A stretch of 64,000 nucleotides of DNA from Oryza sativa Japonica Group (taxonomy: Eukaryota > Streptophyta > Magnoliopsida > Poales > Poaceae), in assembly GCF_034140825.1 (NCBI RefSeq), contig NC_089042.1, positions 317,501-381,500 of the forward strand. Reading direction: 5' to 3'. The notes beneath the pieces are model-generated. The model was not told the DNA's origin. It saw only the letters and a list, made by a program, of their open reading frames with translations, and made no database searches. This document shows positions 1-10,411 of the stretch, piece after piece. The position numbers and the translations under genes are program-made. Position 1 is the first letter of the stretch, and each line of letters begins with the position of its first letter.

Positions 1-99
1 CAAACGTTGCAGACGTTGTAGACCCAGATTAGCAAACATTGCACACATGATCGATGACACCCGCAGGCCTAGACCGGCGGACCAAATGGAGTTAATAGC

Positions 100-262
100 A
101 TGCCAAACGGCTTATTAGTGATAAAAAATAATTTGTAAGTAAACTTTTATATATGTTTTTAGCGAGTTAAAAACCAATGCTGTAAAAAAAACTATGTCGA
201 AAATATCTCTTTTAAAAATTTAATTTTAGTAGCGACTGATACATCATAAGGCAAACGATGAG
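100..262. repeat. MITE-like repeat, partial
   Basis: The stretch begins with an AACGGCTTATTAG-like motif and ends with GGCAAACGATGAGG. Its AT-rich interior (a TTTTATATATG run, GAGTTAAAAACCAATGC, then a TTAAAAATTTAATTTTAG block) matches in order the interior of the element at 36340-37115, so both are probably copies of one hAT- or Mutator-type MITE family. The ends here are poorly preserved and I could not find a convincing target duplication. Confidence 0.4.
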
Positions 263-465
263 GTCTGCTTGAAAGCTTACAACACATACAACTTAAGCCC
301 CCCTCCCATCAACACTATTACGGTCTAATCGAATATCTTACGGTTTGAAAAGCGTGTCGTCCATGTGATAATCTAGCGGGAAACGTGCTGTCTGTCTTCA
401 CCCACCTATGAGATCGATGCCTTTTTAATATTATTATCACGTACTTGCATGGTACTCCACTTATA

Positions 466-724
466 TTCCCTCCGTACTCATAAAGGAGGTCGTTTAGGAC
501 AATGTTGAAGTCAAACCTTAAAAATATAAATCATAAACATCTCTCAAGTTGTTGAGTTAGAAAATATTAAAATTATATAAATAGATTTGTCTTGAAAAAT
601 ATTTTCATAAAAGTATACATATATCACTTTTCAATAAATATTTTTATAGAAACAAAAAGTCAAAGTTGTGTTTTGGAGACCGTGTCGTTATCTAAAACAA
701 CTTCCATTATGATTACGGAGGGAG
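466..724. mobile_element. Stowaway-like MITE
   Basis: About 259 bp bounded by TCCCTCCGTACTC on the left and its near-inverse ACGGAGGGAG on the right, flanked by TA on both sides (464-465 and 725-726). CTCCCTCCGT ends and a TA target duplication define Stowaway MITEs (Tc1/mariner-derived). The interior is AT-rich with no coding capacity. The short open frame inside it is not a gene. Confidence 0.65.
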
Positions 725-726
725 TA

Positions 727-3003
727 TACCTCCTCAAAACACCTTCATATATGTTCCTCGAAAAAGAAAACTTTTATATGTCACCAACAAGATAAGGCAT
801 TCTCCCTTCATTAAAAAAAAAATCAATTCTAACTATATACTTGAACATGATGCATATCCTACATAGCTTGGTCCCTTTTTTAGATGGAGCTAGTATGTGA
901 TAAGACACCACACCTATTAGCAGTGAAGAGACAACATAAATAGTTAAATATATAGATTCTCAATGAGATCCATAGACATATGTCTTTTTTACTTATATAT
1001 AGCTAATGCTATAATGTTGAATATCTCTCGTTGATCTTAAGCTGCGATCCACTTAATAAAATAATTTCTATTAGTCCTTCTTGCATGCATGAAGGATTAA
1101 TCAAACCAACAAACATGTTGAAAAGACATAAAGTAATTTTATATTCCGTATGGGATTAGCCACAATTTTTTTTTACAAATATAGCTTCCTATGCATAAAA
1201 TTATACTACAAATATTAAGTTATTACTTATGCTCACTTTTACATGCATATTGGAGATGCCTATAATTACTTAGCCACAATTAACTTTTTCTCTAAAATTA
1301 ATATAAATGGTTATGAAAAAACGTGACAGTGTAAGTACATCATCTGTCACTCCACTAAATATCAATTCCAAAATCAACCTACAAATAAAAAACAAATAAA
1401 TCTGCTCAAAAAATAGTGATATAAAAACCCAAATCTAGGTCGGGATATGATGTGACACTATCTAGTACAACGAATTAATTAAGTTGTTCAGATTCGTCGT
1501 ACTAGGTAGTAGGTAGTGTTACAACTCATCTAGATTAGGTTTTTTTAATGGAGGGAGTATGATTATTGTGATCTTTTTTTAAAAAAATTGTGATAACTAT
1601 TTAAAAAAAAGTTTACCCACAAGTTGTCTTTAACCCTGCTCCTCTCCACCTTAGCTATTGTCCAACATCGCATATCATTTCAAACAAATTGATTATATTT
1701 ATTCTCTAATTGTATGTGTTTCAGCTAAAAAATATTTTCTCTTTAATTTCTTAAATCAAATGAGTTCTTGACCAAGCTACTTTATTATTAATAATTGTAC
1801 TTCTTGAATCACTCAGCAACATATTTTCCACATTTATAATATGTGGAATTGACAGCATGCATATACTATACACGTATGTTTCATTAGAGACAACTATAAA
1901 AATAAAAGCATGGACTGCTCGTCTTTTGTACTTTAAGATTCTGGCCGTTCGTTTTTCACATGGAGATTTTAATGTGAAGATATAAATGTGTTACATTTAA
2001 TTGTTTTGTGTTCACCAGTCCACCTATTAGACTATGTTTGAGTGAAAGGGTAATACGCAAAATAAGATAAACCATCATTACATGATTAGTTAATCAAGTA
2101 TTATTTATTTTCAACTTTTAAAATAGAATAATATGATTTTTTTTCAAACAACTTTTCTACAGATTTTTTTTCAAAAAAAAAACATTGTTTAGCAGTTTGG
2201 GAAGCATGCGCACGGAAAACAAAAAATCTTTTCTATATTTCCTTTCCTATAGATACCTTTTTAGCTTGAAGATAACACATACATGATGCATATGGTCGGG
2301 AAGTATATTTGTCCCTCGAGCGGATATGTCGCTCATTCTTGTGTGTTATCTTAATGTCATTAAAAAGTCTAAAACAATTGATAAGATAGGTATATATAAT
2401 ACATCACTTAAAAATACGTAAGTTTAAATTTAACTTACACAAGTAAAAAAATTACCAAATTTGTATATAAATAATACACGCTATATTCGCAACTGTTGCA
2501 CAGGTAGTATTTTGTAACGTACAGTGAAAAGGCAGCACAGGTAGTATTTTGTAACGTTGCTATTATCTAATTAACATGGTGCATATATACGTACCATCAG
2601 ACCATGAAGCAATATATTTTCATCAGCTCTAATTTCTAGATTTCTGACCAATTAATTGTGCATTTTAATATTCTTGAATTAACATAGCTAAACCATACTT
2701 TCTAGTATCTAGCTCTTAATTCAAATGAAATCTTGACCAGGCTATTTTTTTAAAATAGTGACTAATCTACTCTGTTAATTATTGTGTTTCATGCACGTAC
2801 GTGTCACTTTACACCCAAGTTTCACGTTTGTAAAATGTGGAAGTGAGAGCATTCATCTACACTTGTTAGCCTCCGCACGGGGAATTGTTATTTTAGCGCT
2901 ATATATCGTCGTACATATGTGTGCAAACCCTCAAAGGAGGGCTAAAGGACGGAGAGGGATTATAATCAATCGTGTGTGGTGTCTACTTGTTTATCACATG
3001 TTA
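727..3003. other. AT-rich intergenic region with degenerate repeated blocks
   Basis: No gene is seen. Two stretches, about 1740-1870 and 2705-2870, share motifs in the same order: a TCAAATGA(G/A)-TCTTGACCA block, then a CACATTTATAATATGTGG- or CACGTTTGTAAAATGTGG-like block, then GCAT. A third related copy lies near 3565-3660. Around 1400-1555 an AT-rich stretch ends in GGAGGGAGTA and is probably a decayed Stowaway MITE. A short inverted repeat (AAGATAACACA at 2270, TGTGTTATCTT at 2341) spans about 80 bp. Confidence 0.45.
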
Positions 3004-3295
3004 ATTAAATAGTTATAATATTTTTTTTAAAAAAATAACAAGATAGATAAATAAATAATATATCACTTCACATAAATGAAAGTTCATAATCAAATAATAC
3101 AAGTTATAGCAAAAATAATAAATTAAACTCCAATTAGTATACACATATAGTAGAATTTATTTTTTGTTACAATTTGTAGGGGTCGAATTTGAACTTTTAT
3201 GTTTGCATGTAAGGTAATATATTACATACTAAAATAAATATATATAATATATAATATATCTTGTTATTTTTTAAAACAATTTATAACTATTTAAT
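3004..3295. mobile_element. AT-rich foldback MITE
   Basis: An approximately 40 bp terminal inverted repeat is visible. The left end starts ATTAAATAGTTATAA and runs to AATAACAAGATA. The right end, read on the other strand, has the same order of motifs, with TATCTTGTTATT followed by TTATAACTATTTAAT. The interior is very AT-rich and non-coding. I could not assign a superfamily and found no clear target duplication. Confidence 0.6.
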
Positions 3296-3786
3296 TGATC
3301 TATAATAAATGAGTAGACGTGCGATTAAAAGAGTTTTATCTAATGGAAGGAGAGGGACATGCATGCACTATAGAATATTGGCAAGTTGGGTTTCTGCAAT
3401 TTGGATCGATCGTTTTCAAGTAGTACACCATTGAAAAGACAATATATAGCTGATAAAACCTTCGTCTCATGGTTATACTGTATATATGATAGAATTTCAG
3501 CATATAATATAACAAGGACCACATACAGTACAGGAGAAAGAGGAGGAGGGCAAGAGGGCGACGATGACGCTTGCTAAGCTACTCTATTGTTGTGTTTCTC
3601 GTGTCACTTTACAACCAAGTTGCAGTACATATTAATTTGTAATATGTGGAATTGTTGTGTAGCACGCGGCTTTAATTTGTTCCAAGAGCACGCTTCTTTG
3701 TAAAGAACTTTTATATGAGAAGTTTCACCTGAAAAAAGTATATATACGCTATAGGAATACAGCTAGCCAAGCTAAATAGCAATTCC

Positions 3787-4440
3787 GATGCGAAACTGCT
3801 AATGCGCGGGAGACCCAGCGATCACCCCGCGCTCTCCTTCCCCTATAGTCCCTCTTCTCCCCTTTTCTCCTCCCCTTCTTCTCTTTCTACACCACAAAAT
3901 TTTTTAAAAAACAAAAAGTTAGAAAAATTTATGTATAGAAATACTATATATAAAAAATTTGAATTCAAATTCAAATTTGAATCGGGTATGTAAACTTTTG
4001 ACTTATAAACATTGGGTCTATAAACTTTAGGTGTATAAACTTTAGATGTATAGAAATACTATATATAGATAATATTTGAATTCAAATTTAAATTTGAATC
4101 AGATAAAATTCAAATTCAAATTTGAATCGGGTATGTAAACTTTTGACTTATAAACTTTGGATCTATAAACTTTAGGTGTATAAACTTTAGATGTATAGAA
4201 ATACTATATATAAAAAAATATTTGAATTCAAATTCAAATTTGAATCGGATATATAAACTTTTAACTTATAAACTTTTGGTCTCTAAACTTTAGATGTGTA
4301 AACTTGAGGTGTATAAACTTTAGGTGCATAAATTTACTAAAATAGAAAAGTAATGCGGTGCCAAAAAAGGAAACTAGGTGGAGGGAGGAAGGGGGAGGGA
4401 ATCGATCGCTGCCCCCTATCTCCAGCGATCGATTGCCCAT
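3787..4440. repeat. Element with minisatellite core
   Basis: A tandem repeat at about 3930-4335 has roughly three units of 115-145 bp. Each contains ATGTATAGAAATACTATATA, the self-complementary TTCAAATTCAAATTTGAAT, and a series of TATAAACTTTAGGTG-type heptad-like lines. The flanks at about 3800-3850 and 4385-4440 are GC-rich and share an inverted CAGCGATC motif with neighbouring GGGAGA and CTCC blocks, which suggests the ends of a small Mutator-like element. The tandem repeat is certain; the element assignment is tentative. Confidence 0.5.
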
Positions 4441-4571
4441 TAGGATCGCCCATTCCGATGGAGCCTAGTGTGCAATCTAAGGCCTTAAGGGTACACAAAC
4501 GCACTCAAAACGAGGACCTAATAGATGGAGAGGGACTTGCAATTAATTGATTGCCAAGTTGGATGTCTGCA

Positions 4572-6189
4572 CACTATGCCGAATCAGGTCATCTGTGACG
4601 GGTCCAAATCCTCACCTTTGATGGGTTTATCCCTGGTCACAGATTAGTGGTCAGTGATGACTTAACCTCACCTATGACGGGTGAAGATCCGTTAGTGGTG
4701 AGAGACACCTGTGAGGCTGTGACGGGTTGTAATGAGCAACCCGTTAGTGGTGAGAGACATCTATGACGAGTTATAATTAAAACTCATCACAGATTATGTC
4801 ACCTCAAATGAGTTGAAGCAGTCGACCCGTCACAGGTGTGAAAAATCAAACAAAAAAAAGGGTGCCCCGCTGCAACAATGAAAAATCGGTAACAGATCCA
4901 CGCTGAATAATCCAAAACATTTTAGACTACATTTCTAATCCAAGAACTTACAACGTTGATGTTACAAGGAACATAAAAACAAACTAGCGCAAAACTACTT
5001 GAGAACTGCAATGTTCAGATTCCAATTTTCTAGCAACATCACCAAAGACAACGAAACTCTAAACACTTGCAGTTCACCACCTTCAAGAAAAACAAAACAC
5101 CAAAGAGCGCAACTTTTCTAGCATCAGTCATCCAACCCTTCCTTCAATTAATTCCCAGTGGCAACACATCATGCGGAAACAAGAATGACACACCCCAATC
5201 GAAAACTTGGTACCGATAACTTGCAAGGTCTAAAATCAAATCACAAGACTACAAACACATAGATCAATACCCATCCAATGCATGACGGGGGAGGCATTGA
5301 CACGTAGTACTCGATGGTGAAGGCGTCGGCTGCTCGAAGATGGAGGATGCGGCGAGGACCAATGCTCAAAGGAGGAGGCGGACGCTGTGGCAGTTGCCTC
5401 TCGGGGATGGAGGCGGCTAGCTCTTGGAGGTGGCTACTCGGTGAAGGAGGAGGAGCAGGACCCGGATCTGGTTACCCCCGACCTCGGAGAGGCCGGATCT
5501 GGTGCCCCCTAACCACGAGGACGACTGCAGCGGCGGCCAGATCTTGCCCTTCCTCGTCATGCCTGCAGCCACACCGGTGCTCGAGGACGAGACATATGAC
5601 GACTGCTCGCCGGATCGAGCCAGAGGGGAAGGAGGGATCACAGGAGGCCCAAGAAGAACGACGGCCGGCGGTCGGAGACGCATCTAGCTGGGCTTGCAAC
5701 GGGAAGGAGGGCTCATAAGAGCTAGCGCCCGGCGGCTTTGGTGTGGGAGGTGCTCGGAAGAAGGGAGAGAGAGGGAGGTGGCGGAAGAAGAAGGGAGAGA
5801 GAGGGTCAAGGCAGAAGAAGAAAGGAGAAGAGGATAAGGATGGGCGTGGGCTTGTGAACCGGGAGGCGAGGGGAGGGTTATGAGAGTGAATTTTTTTTTA
5901 TCATCTTTGACGGGCACACAAATTTTACACACATCACAGGTGAATACCTCATCTGTGATGGGCTAGATCAGAACAGTACACCCGTCACAGTTATTTGATC
6001 GCCTGTGACGGGCCAGAATTTGAACCCAACAAAAGCAACTCTCTGTCGGATGTAAATTCTGGCCCGTCACAGGTGATCAAATACCTATTACGGTCTCTGG
6101 ATAGACCCGTCAAAGGTGAAGCCGGCCATCCGTGACAAGCACTGCAGCCTGTCACTGGTGGGCCGTCACAGATGAACGGTTCTGGCGTA
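4572..6189. mobile_element. Non-autonomous CACTA element
   Basis: The left end starts CACTATGCCGAATCAGG and the right end, on the opposite strand, reads ACTACGCCAGAACCG. Both are followed by TCATCTGTGACGG. Subterminal copies of TGACGGGT/ACCCGTCA occur many times in both orientations within about 300 bp of each end, as in rice CACTA transposons. The flanks TGCA and TGTA may be a decayed target duplication: removing the element rejoins a sequence that recurs at 3385-3420 and 6270-6300. The interior (about 5280-5880) is GC- and purine-rich, without a recognisable transposase, so the element is non-autonomous. It lies about 300 bp upstream of the P450 start. Confidence 0.7.
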
Positions 6190-6484
6190 GTTGTAATCTT
6201 GATCAATCGTTCTCAAGAAGTATAATACAACCAATAAATTAAAACTCCATCCATTTCATGGTTATAGTGTGCACAATCTAGATCAATCGTTCTCAAGTAG
6301 TACAATACAACCAATAAATTAGAACTCCATCTCGATCATGGTGTTATAGTTTGCCTATATATATGAAGAACTCAAGAAGAGAATATCAGCACATGCATAG
6401 CACAGCCAGTAACTGCATGCAAGCTAGCTAGCTCACACGATAGAGCTTATTGGGAGCTTTCAGCTAGCATGTATCTAGTGAGCC

Positions 6485-8532
6485 ATGGAGCTCATCCTGC
6501 AGCTAGAAGCAAAAACTGCAGCACAAGCAGTGGTAACCGTCTTCTTCTTCTTCCTCCTCCCTCTCGCTCTTCTGTTCTACTTTGCACGAGCCGCAATAAG
6601 TTCCAGGGATAGTAAAACTCGTGAGTTAATTCTGAGCAAGCTCCCTTCGCCGCCGTTCAAGCTACCGGTGATCGGGCACATGCACCTCATCGGCCCCCTC
6701 CCGTACGTCTCCCTCCGAGACCTCGCCGCCAAACATGGCCGCGACGGCCTCATGCTCGTCCGCCTCGGCTCCGTCCCCACCCTGGTCGTCTCCTCGCCGC
6801 GCGCAGCCGAGGCCGTCCTCCGCACCCACGACCTCGCCTTCGCGTCGCGGCCGCGCTCCATGGTCACCGACATCATCATGTACGGGGCGCTGGACTCCTG
6901 CTTCGCCCCCTACAGCGACCACTTCCGCAGCGTCAAGAAGGTGGTGACCGTCCACCTGCTCAACTCCAAGAGGGTGCAGGCCTACCGCCATGTCCGGGAG
7001 GAGGAGGTGCGGCTGGTGATGGCGAGGCTCCGCGGCGCGGCGGCGGCGGCGGCGGCGGTGGACTTGAGCCAGACGCTGCAGTTCTTCGCGAACGACCTCA
7101 TCTGCCGCGCGGTGTCGGGCAAGTTCTTGTGCGAGCAAGGGAGGAACAAGGTGTTCCGGGATCTGATGGAGGCGAACAGCAATCTGCTGGGAGGGTTCAA
7201 CCTGGAGGCCTACTTCCCGGGGTTGGCGAGGATGCCTCTCATCAGCAAGCTCATCTGCGCCAGGGCCATCAGGATCAGGAGGAGGTGGGACCAACTCCTC
7301 GACATGCTCATCGACGACCATGTAGCCTCAGCTCGCGATCGCGCTAAAAACGACGACGACGACTTCATCCATGTCCTTCTTTCCCTCCAGGACGAGTATG
7401 GCTTCACCAGAGACCATATCAAGGCCATATCAATAGTGAGTTCCTTCTACTCCCTCCTTCCCTAAATGTTTGACACCGTTGATTTTTTTAAACATGTTTG
7501 ACCGTTCGTTTTATTCAAAAACTTTTGTGATATGTGTAAAACTATATGTATACATAAAAGTATATTTAACAATAAATCAAATGATACAAAAGAATTAACA
7601 ATTACTTAAATTTTTTGAATAAGACGAACGGTCAAACATTTTTAAAAAAGTCAACGGCGTCAAACATTTTGGGATGGAGGTAGTACAAAATATATACTTT
7701 CTCCTTTTCTTTATTAATGTATGTATGACATCTTGCCTTTTGACATGACGTTTGATATTTTTTTTTTATTAAAAAAAATTTACATAAACATTATTTATTA
7801 CAAATATAGTTACAATAAATTTAGAAAACTAAGGATAGTTGAAACTATAAACCACACGGAACATTTTAACTGTTTAACTCCAAATTATTTATGTGCCATT
7901 TATCGTAGGACATGTTTGAAGCTGGTACAGATACATCACACCTAGTTCTAGAATATGCTATGGTCGAGCTCACACGCAAACCACACATTCTAACAAAGCT
8001 ACAAGATGAGGTGAGACGCATCACACCGAAAGGACAACATATGGTAACCGAAGATGATATCGTCGGCATGGTCTACTTGAAGGCTGTCATCAAGGAGACA
8101 CTTCGGCTACATGCACCGGGAGGTTTCACTATTCCCCACCTCGCCAGAGAAGATTGCAACGTTGATGGCTACATGATCCCAGCAGGAACACGTGTACTTA
8201 TTAACTTGTGGGCACTTAGTAGGGATGCTAATTACTGGGACAAGCCAGATGAGTTCTTACCCGAGAGATTCATGGATGGAAGTAATAAGAACACCGACTT
8301 TAAGGGGCAAGACTTCCAGTTCTTGCCATTTGGATCAGGACGAAGAATGTGCCCTGGAATTCATTCTGGAAAGGTCACACTCGAGATTATGTTGGCGAAC
8401 CTCGTATACTGTTTCAACTGGAAGCTACCGTCAGGGATGAAGAAGGAGGATATCGATATGACAGATGTGTTTGGATTGGCCATACATCGGAAGGAGAAGC
8501 TCTTCTTAGTCCCGCAAATTGCTAATTATTGA
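6485..8532 (+). CDS. Cytochrome P450, CYP71 clan (CYP71C-like)
   Basis: Two exons, 6485-7435 and 7909-8532, join in phase 0 to give 524 residues, a normal length for plant A-type P450s. An N-terminal hydrophobic anchor (about residues 12-38) and the LPSPP hinge imply an ER membrane enzyme. The oxygen-binding helix reads AGTDTS (322-327), the ExxR motif is ETLR (380-383), and the haem loop is FGSGRRMCPG with the Cys ligand near 465. The single intron falls just before the I-helix motif, as is typical of the CYP71 clan. The resemblance from memory is to grass CYP71C enzymes (indole- and benzoxazinone-type mono-oxygenases). The substrate cannot be read from sequence. All catalytic motifs are present, so it should be functional. 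The intron carries a Stowaway MITE, and a CACTA element sits about 300 bp upstream. Confidence 0.9.
7450..7683. mobile_element. Stowaway-like MITE in P450 intron
   Basis: Ends CTCCCTCCTTCCC and GGGATGGAGGTAG are inverted with 11 of 13 positions matching, flanked by TA (7448-7449 and 7684-7685). The repeat continues inward, with a TTTGACCGTTCG motif facing CGAACGGTCAAA. It begins 14 bp after the 5' splice site of the P450 intron and makes up about half of that intron. Confidence 0.85.
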
Positions 8533-9736
8533 GGATAGATATATATGCTGTGCAACATTGTGTCGATATATATGCATCCTGCATATATAGCCATGCATGC
8601 GGTACAACATTGGGTCAAGGTCTACAGTATCCATCTAAATTAATTATCAGTGTTAGATGTTATCGTGAGTACAGTCCTGTAAGTGTGTTCAACTACTTGT
8701 AGAATAAGCTATTCTTAGCACATGTCAACTTACAATGTTTGCATAAAAGTATAACATTTGTGTCGCACTCCATTTGTACTTTTGGATGTACATCAACAAA
8801 ACCTTCATTGGCCCTTGTTGGAATCCTAACTACCGTGGTGAATTTTTTTTTAAAAAAGAATGATATGATTGGCTTTCACTTTTAGGTCATAGCTCAATTC
8901 GTACATGTCGAAATGCAAGTTAAATTCAGAATCCAAACAAGGCCAATAATCGCCTAACATTTGCAGCCCAAGCTAGATACACTGGACTTCATGTTAGCGT
9001 AGTACATGTACACAGTGTAGCCCATCCAATACGGCCCGGCCCATCTACTGACCATCATTTTGCTTGCATTTTCCTTCCAAGAAACGACCAAATTAAAAGA
9101 AGTTAACACATACTGTAGTACATATGTATGTACTTTTGTACTTATAAGGATGCATCCAAGTTAACACATACATACATACATATGTTAATCCACACACACA
9201 TTTCCTTGCAATTAATCCGGCACTTGCCAATTTTTCATCACAACTGAATCAAACCATACATGGTTTTACACGCACCATGTACGCGAGAGCAGAGAAGGTG
9301 AACAAGAGATGGAACGAGCTGTTCGACGCCGGCGAAGCCACTTCTCGTTCTTTTATGTTTCCGGTTGAGCTTCAATATTCATCATGTGGTAGCTGTTTAT
9401 TTTTTTTGAGAGAACAGAGCAAAATATATTGACCCAGCTTTGCAAGAAATTGCCTAAGAACAAACAGACTCTTACCCAAAGAAAACCCTGTGCTAGGTGT
9501 GCATCAGGTGACAAATCTTGTCGCATAACAAATGCTAGTAGCTTCTTAATTTTAGACAAAACTTTCAGAATTGCAGTCAAAGATTAATCAACACAACTGT
9601 AGTATACTTAATGAAATTTACTTAATCCACAATTAATTGAAACAAGGAAAATTGAGCCGTAATTAATAATGGATCAAATCGAGTAAAGTAATTACTACTA
9701 AATAGGAGTAATATATACTTTGATCGATGCAAGTAA
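8533..9736. other. Intergenic, between convergent P450 and DMP genes
   Basis: This holds the 3' flanks of two convergent genes. A small inverted-repeat element, about 8810-8944, has ends GGCCCTTGTTGGAATCC and GGATT-CAAACAAGGCC inverted, and is a probable MITE without a clear target duplication. A (TACA)n/(CATA)n-like microsatellite lies around 9165-9185. No gene was recognised. The short minus-strand open frame around 9353-9580 has no recognisable features. Confidence 0.5.
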
Positions 9737-10411
9737 CTAAGAAGAAGAAGTAGTGTTGTTGGTGACGGGGTAGCCGATGCCATGGCGAGTGGTGGGGAAG
9801 ACGACGAAGAGGAGGCTGCACATGACGCCGACGCCCAGCGGCACGATGCCCAGCACCTCCTCCGTCCCCTTCGCCGGCGACGGCCAGAAGCACCCCACCA
9901 CGTTCTTGTCCCTCGCCGCCACCACCCCGAACACGCCCACCGACAGCAACGCGTGTACGCCGTCGATGGCCCTCATCCGGTACCTCGACGTGTCCGGCTG
10001 CGGCGGCGCGCCGGCGCCGGCGGGAGGGTAGTCGAGCAGCCAGAGCCCCCGTGGCGTGGCGAGGCCGTAGTAGACGCGGCCGTCGGGGCCCCTGACGGAG
10101 TCGGTGAAGGAGGCGAGGACGCAGGAGAGCGCGAGCAGGGCGAGGAGGGCGGCGGTGAGGAGCGAGGTGGTGGCGTCGCAGGCGCCGTTGTTGGTGAAGG
10201 TGGGCGCCAGCAGCTGGAACGCCATCACCGTCCCCGTCGGGAGCAGGTTCGCCAGGCTCGCCGTCGACGCCAGCGCCTGCGACAACAGCGACGGCCGCCT
10301 TGCTGCCGGCGGACGACCACCACCGCCGTCGCCGGCAGCAGCAGCGCTCTCTCCTTCTCCAGCTTGCTTACCTACCGTTGGCCTCTGCCTGACGACTGCG
10401 GGAGACGCCAT
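9737..10411 (-). CDS. DMP family (DUF679) membrane protein
   Basis: A single-exon gene of 224 residues, the usual size for DMP proteins. A variable, Gly/Ala-rich N-terminus (1-45) is followed by the family core: ASTASLANLLPTGTVMAFQ, then TNNGACD, a long hydrophobic segment with LALSCVLASFTDS, the GRVYYGLAT motif, a YRMRAIDGVHALLSVGVF segment and a last membrane segment ending FPTTRHGIGYP. About four transmembrane helices are expected, with both ends cytosolic. Plant DMPs sit in the tonoplast, ER or plasma membrane; members act in senescence-linked membrane remodelling or gamete fusion. The specific role of this paralogue cannot be read from sequence. The start codon lies in a good context (GCCATGG-like). 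GC content is much higher than in the flanks, as usual for intronless grass genes. Confidence 0.85.
   Translation of the reverse strand: MASPAVVRQRPTVGKQAGEGESAAAAGDGGGGRPPAARRPSLLSQALASTASLANLLPTGTVMAFQLLAPTFTNNGACDATTSLLTAALLALLALSCVLASFTDSVRGPDGRVYYGLATPRGLWLLDYPPAGAGAPPQPDTSRYRMRAIDGVHALLSVGVFGVVAARDKNVVGCFWPSPAKGTEEVLGIVPLGVGVMCSLLFVVFPTTRHGIGYPVTNNTTSSS

Noticed and set aside
5314-5932. Open frames in both directions upstream of the P450
   Set aside because: They fall inside the CACTA element interior, are low-complexity and show no recognisable domain.
6662-7321. 219-residue antisense open frame in the P450 exon
   Set aside because: Antisense shadow caused by high third-position GC in the P450 coding strand.
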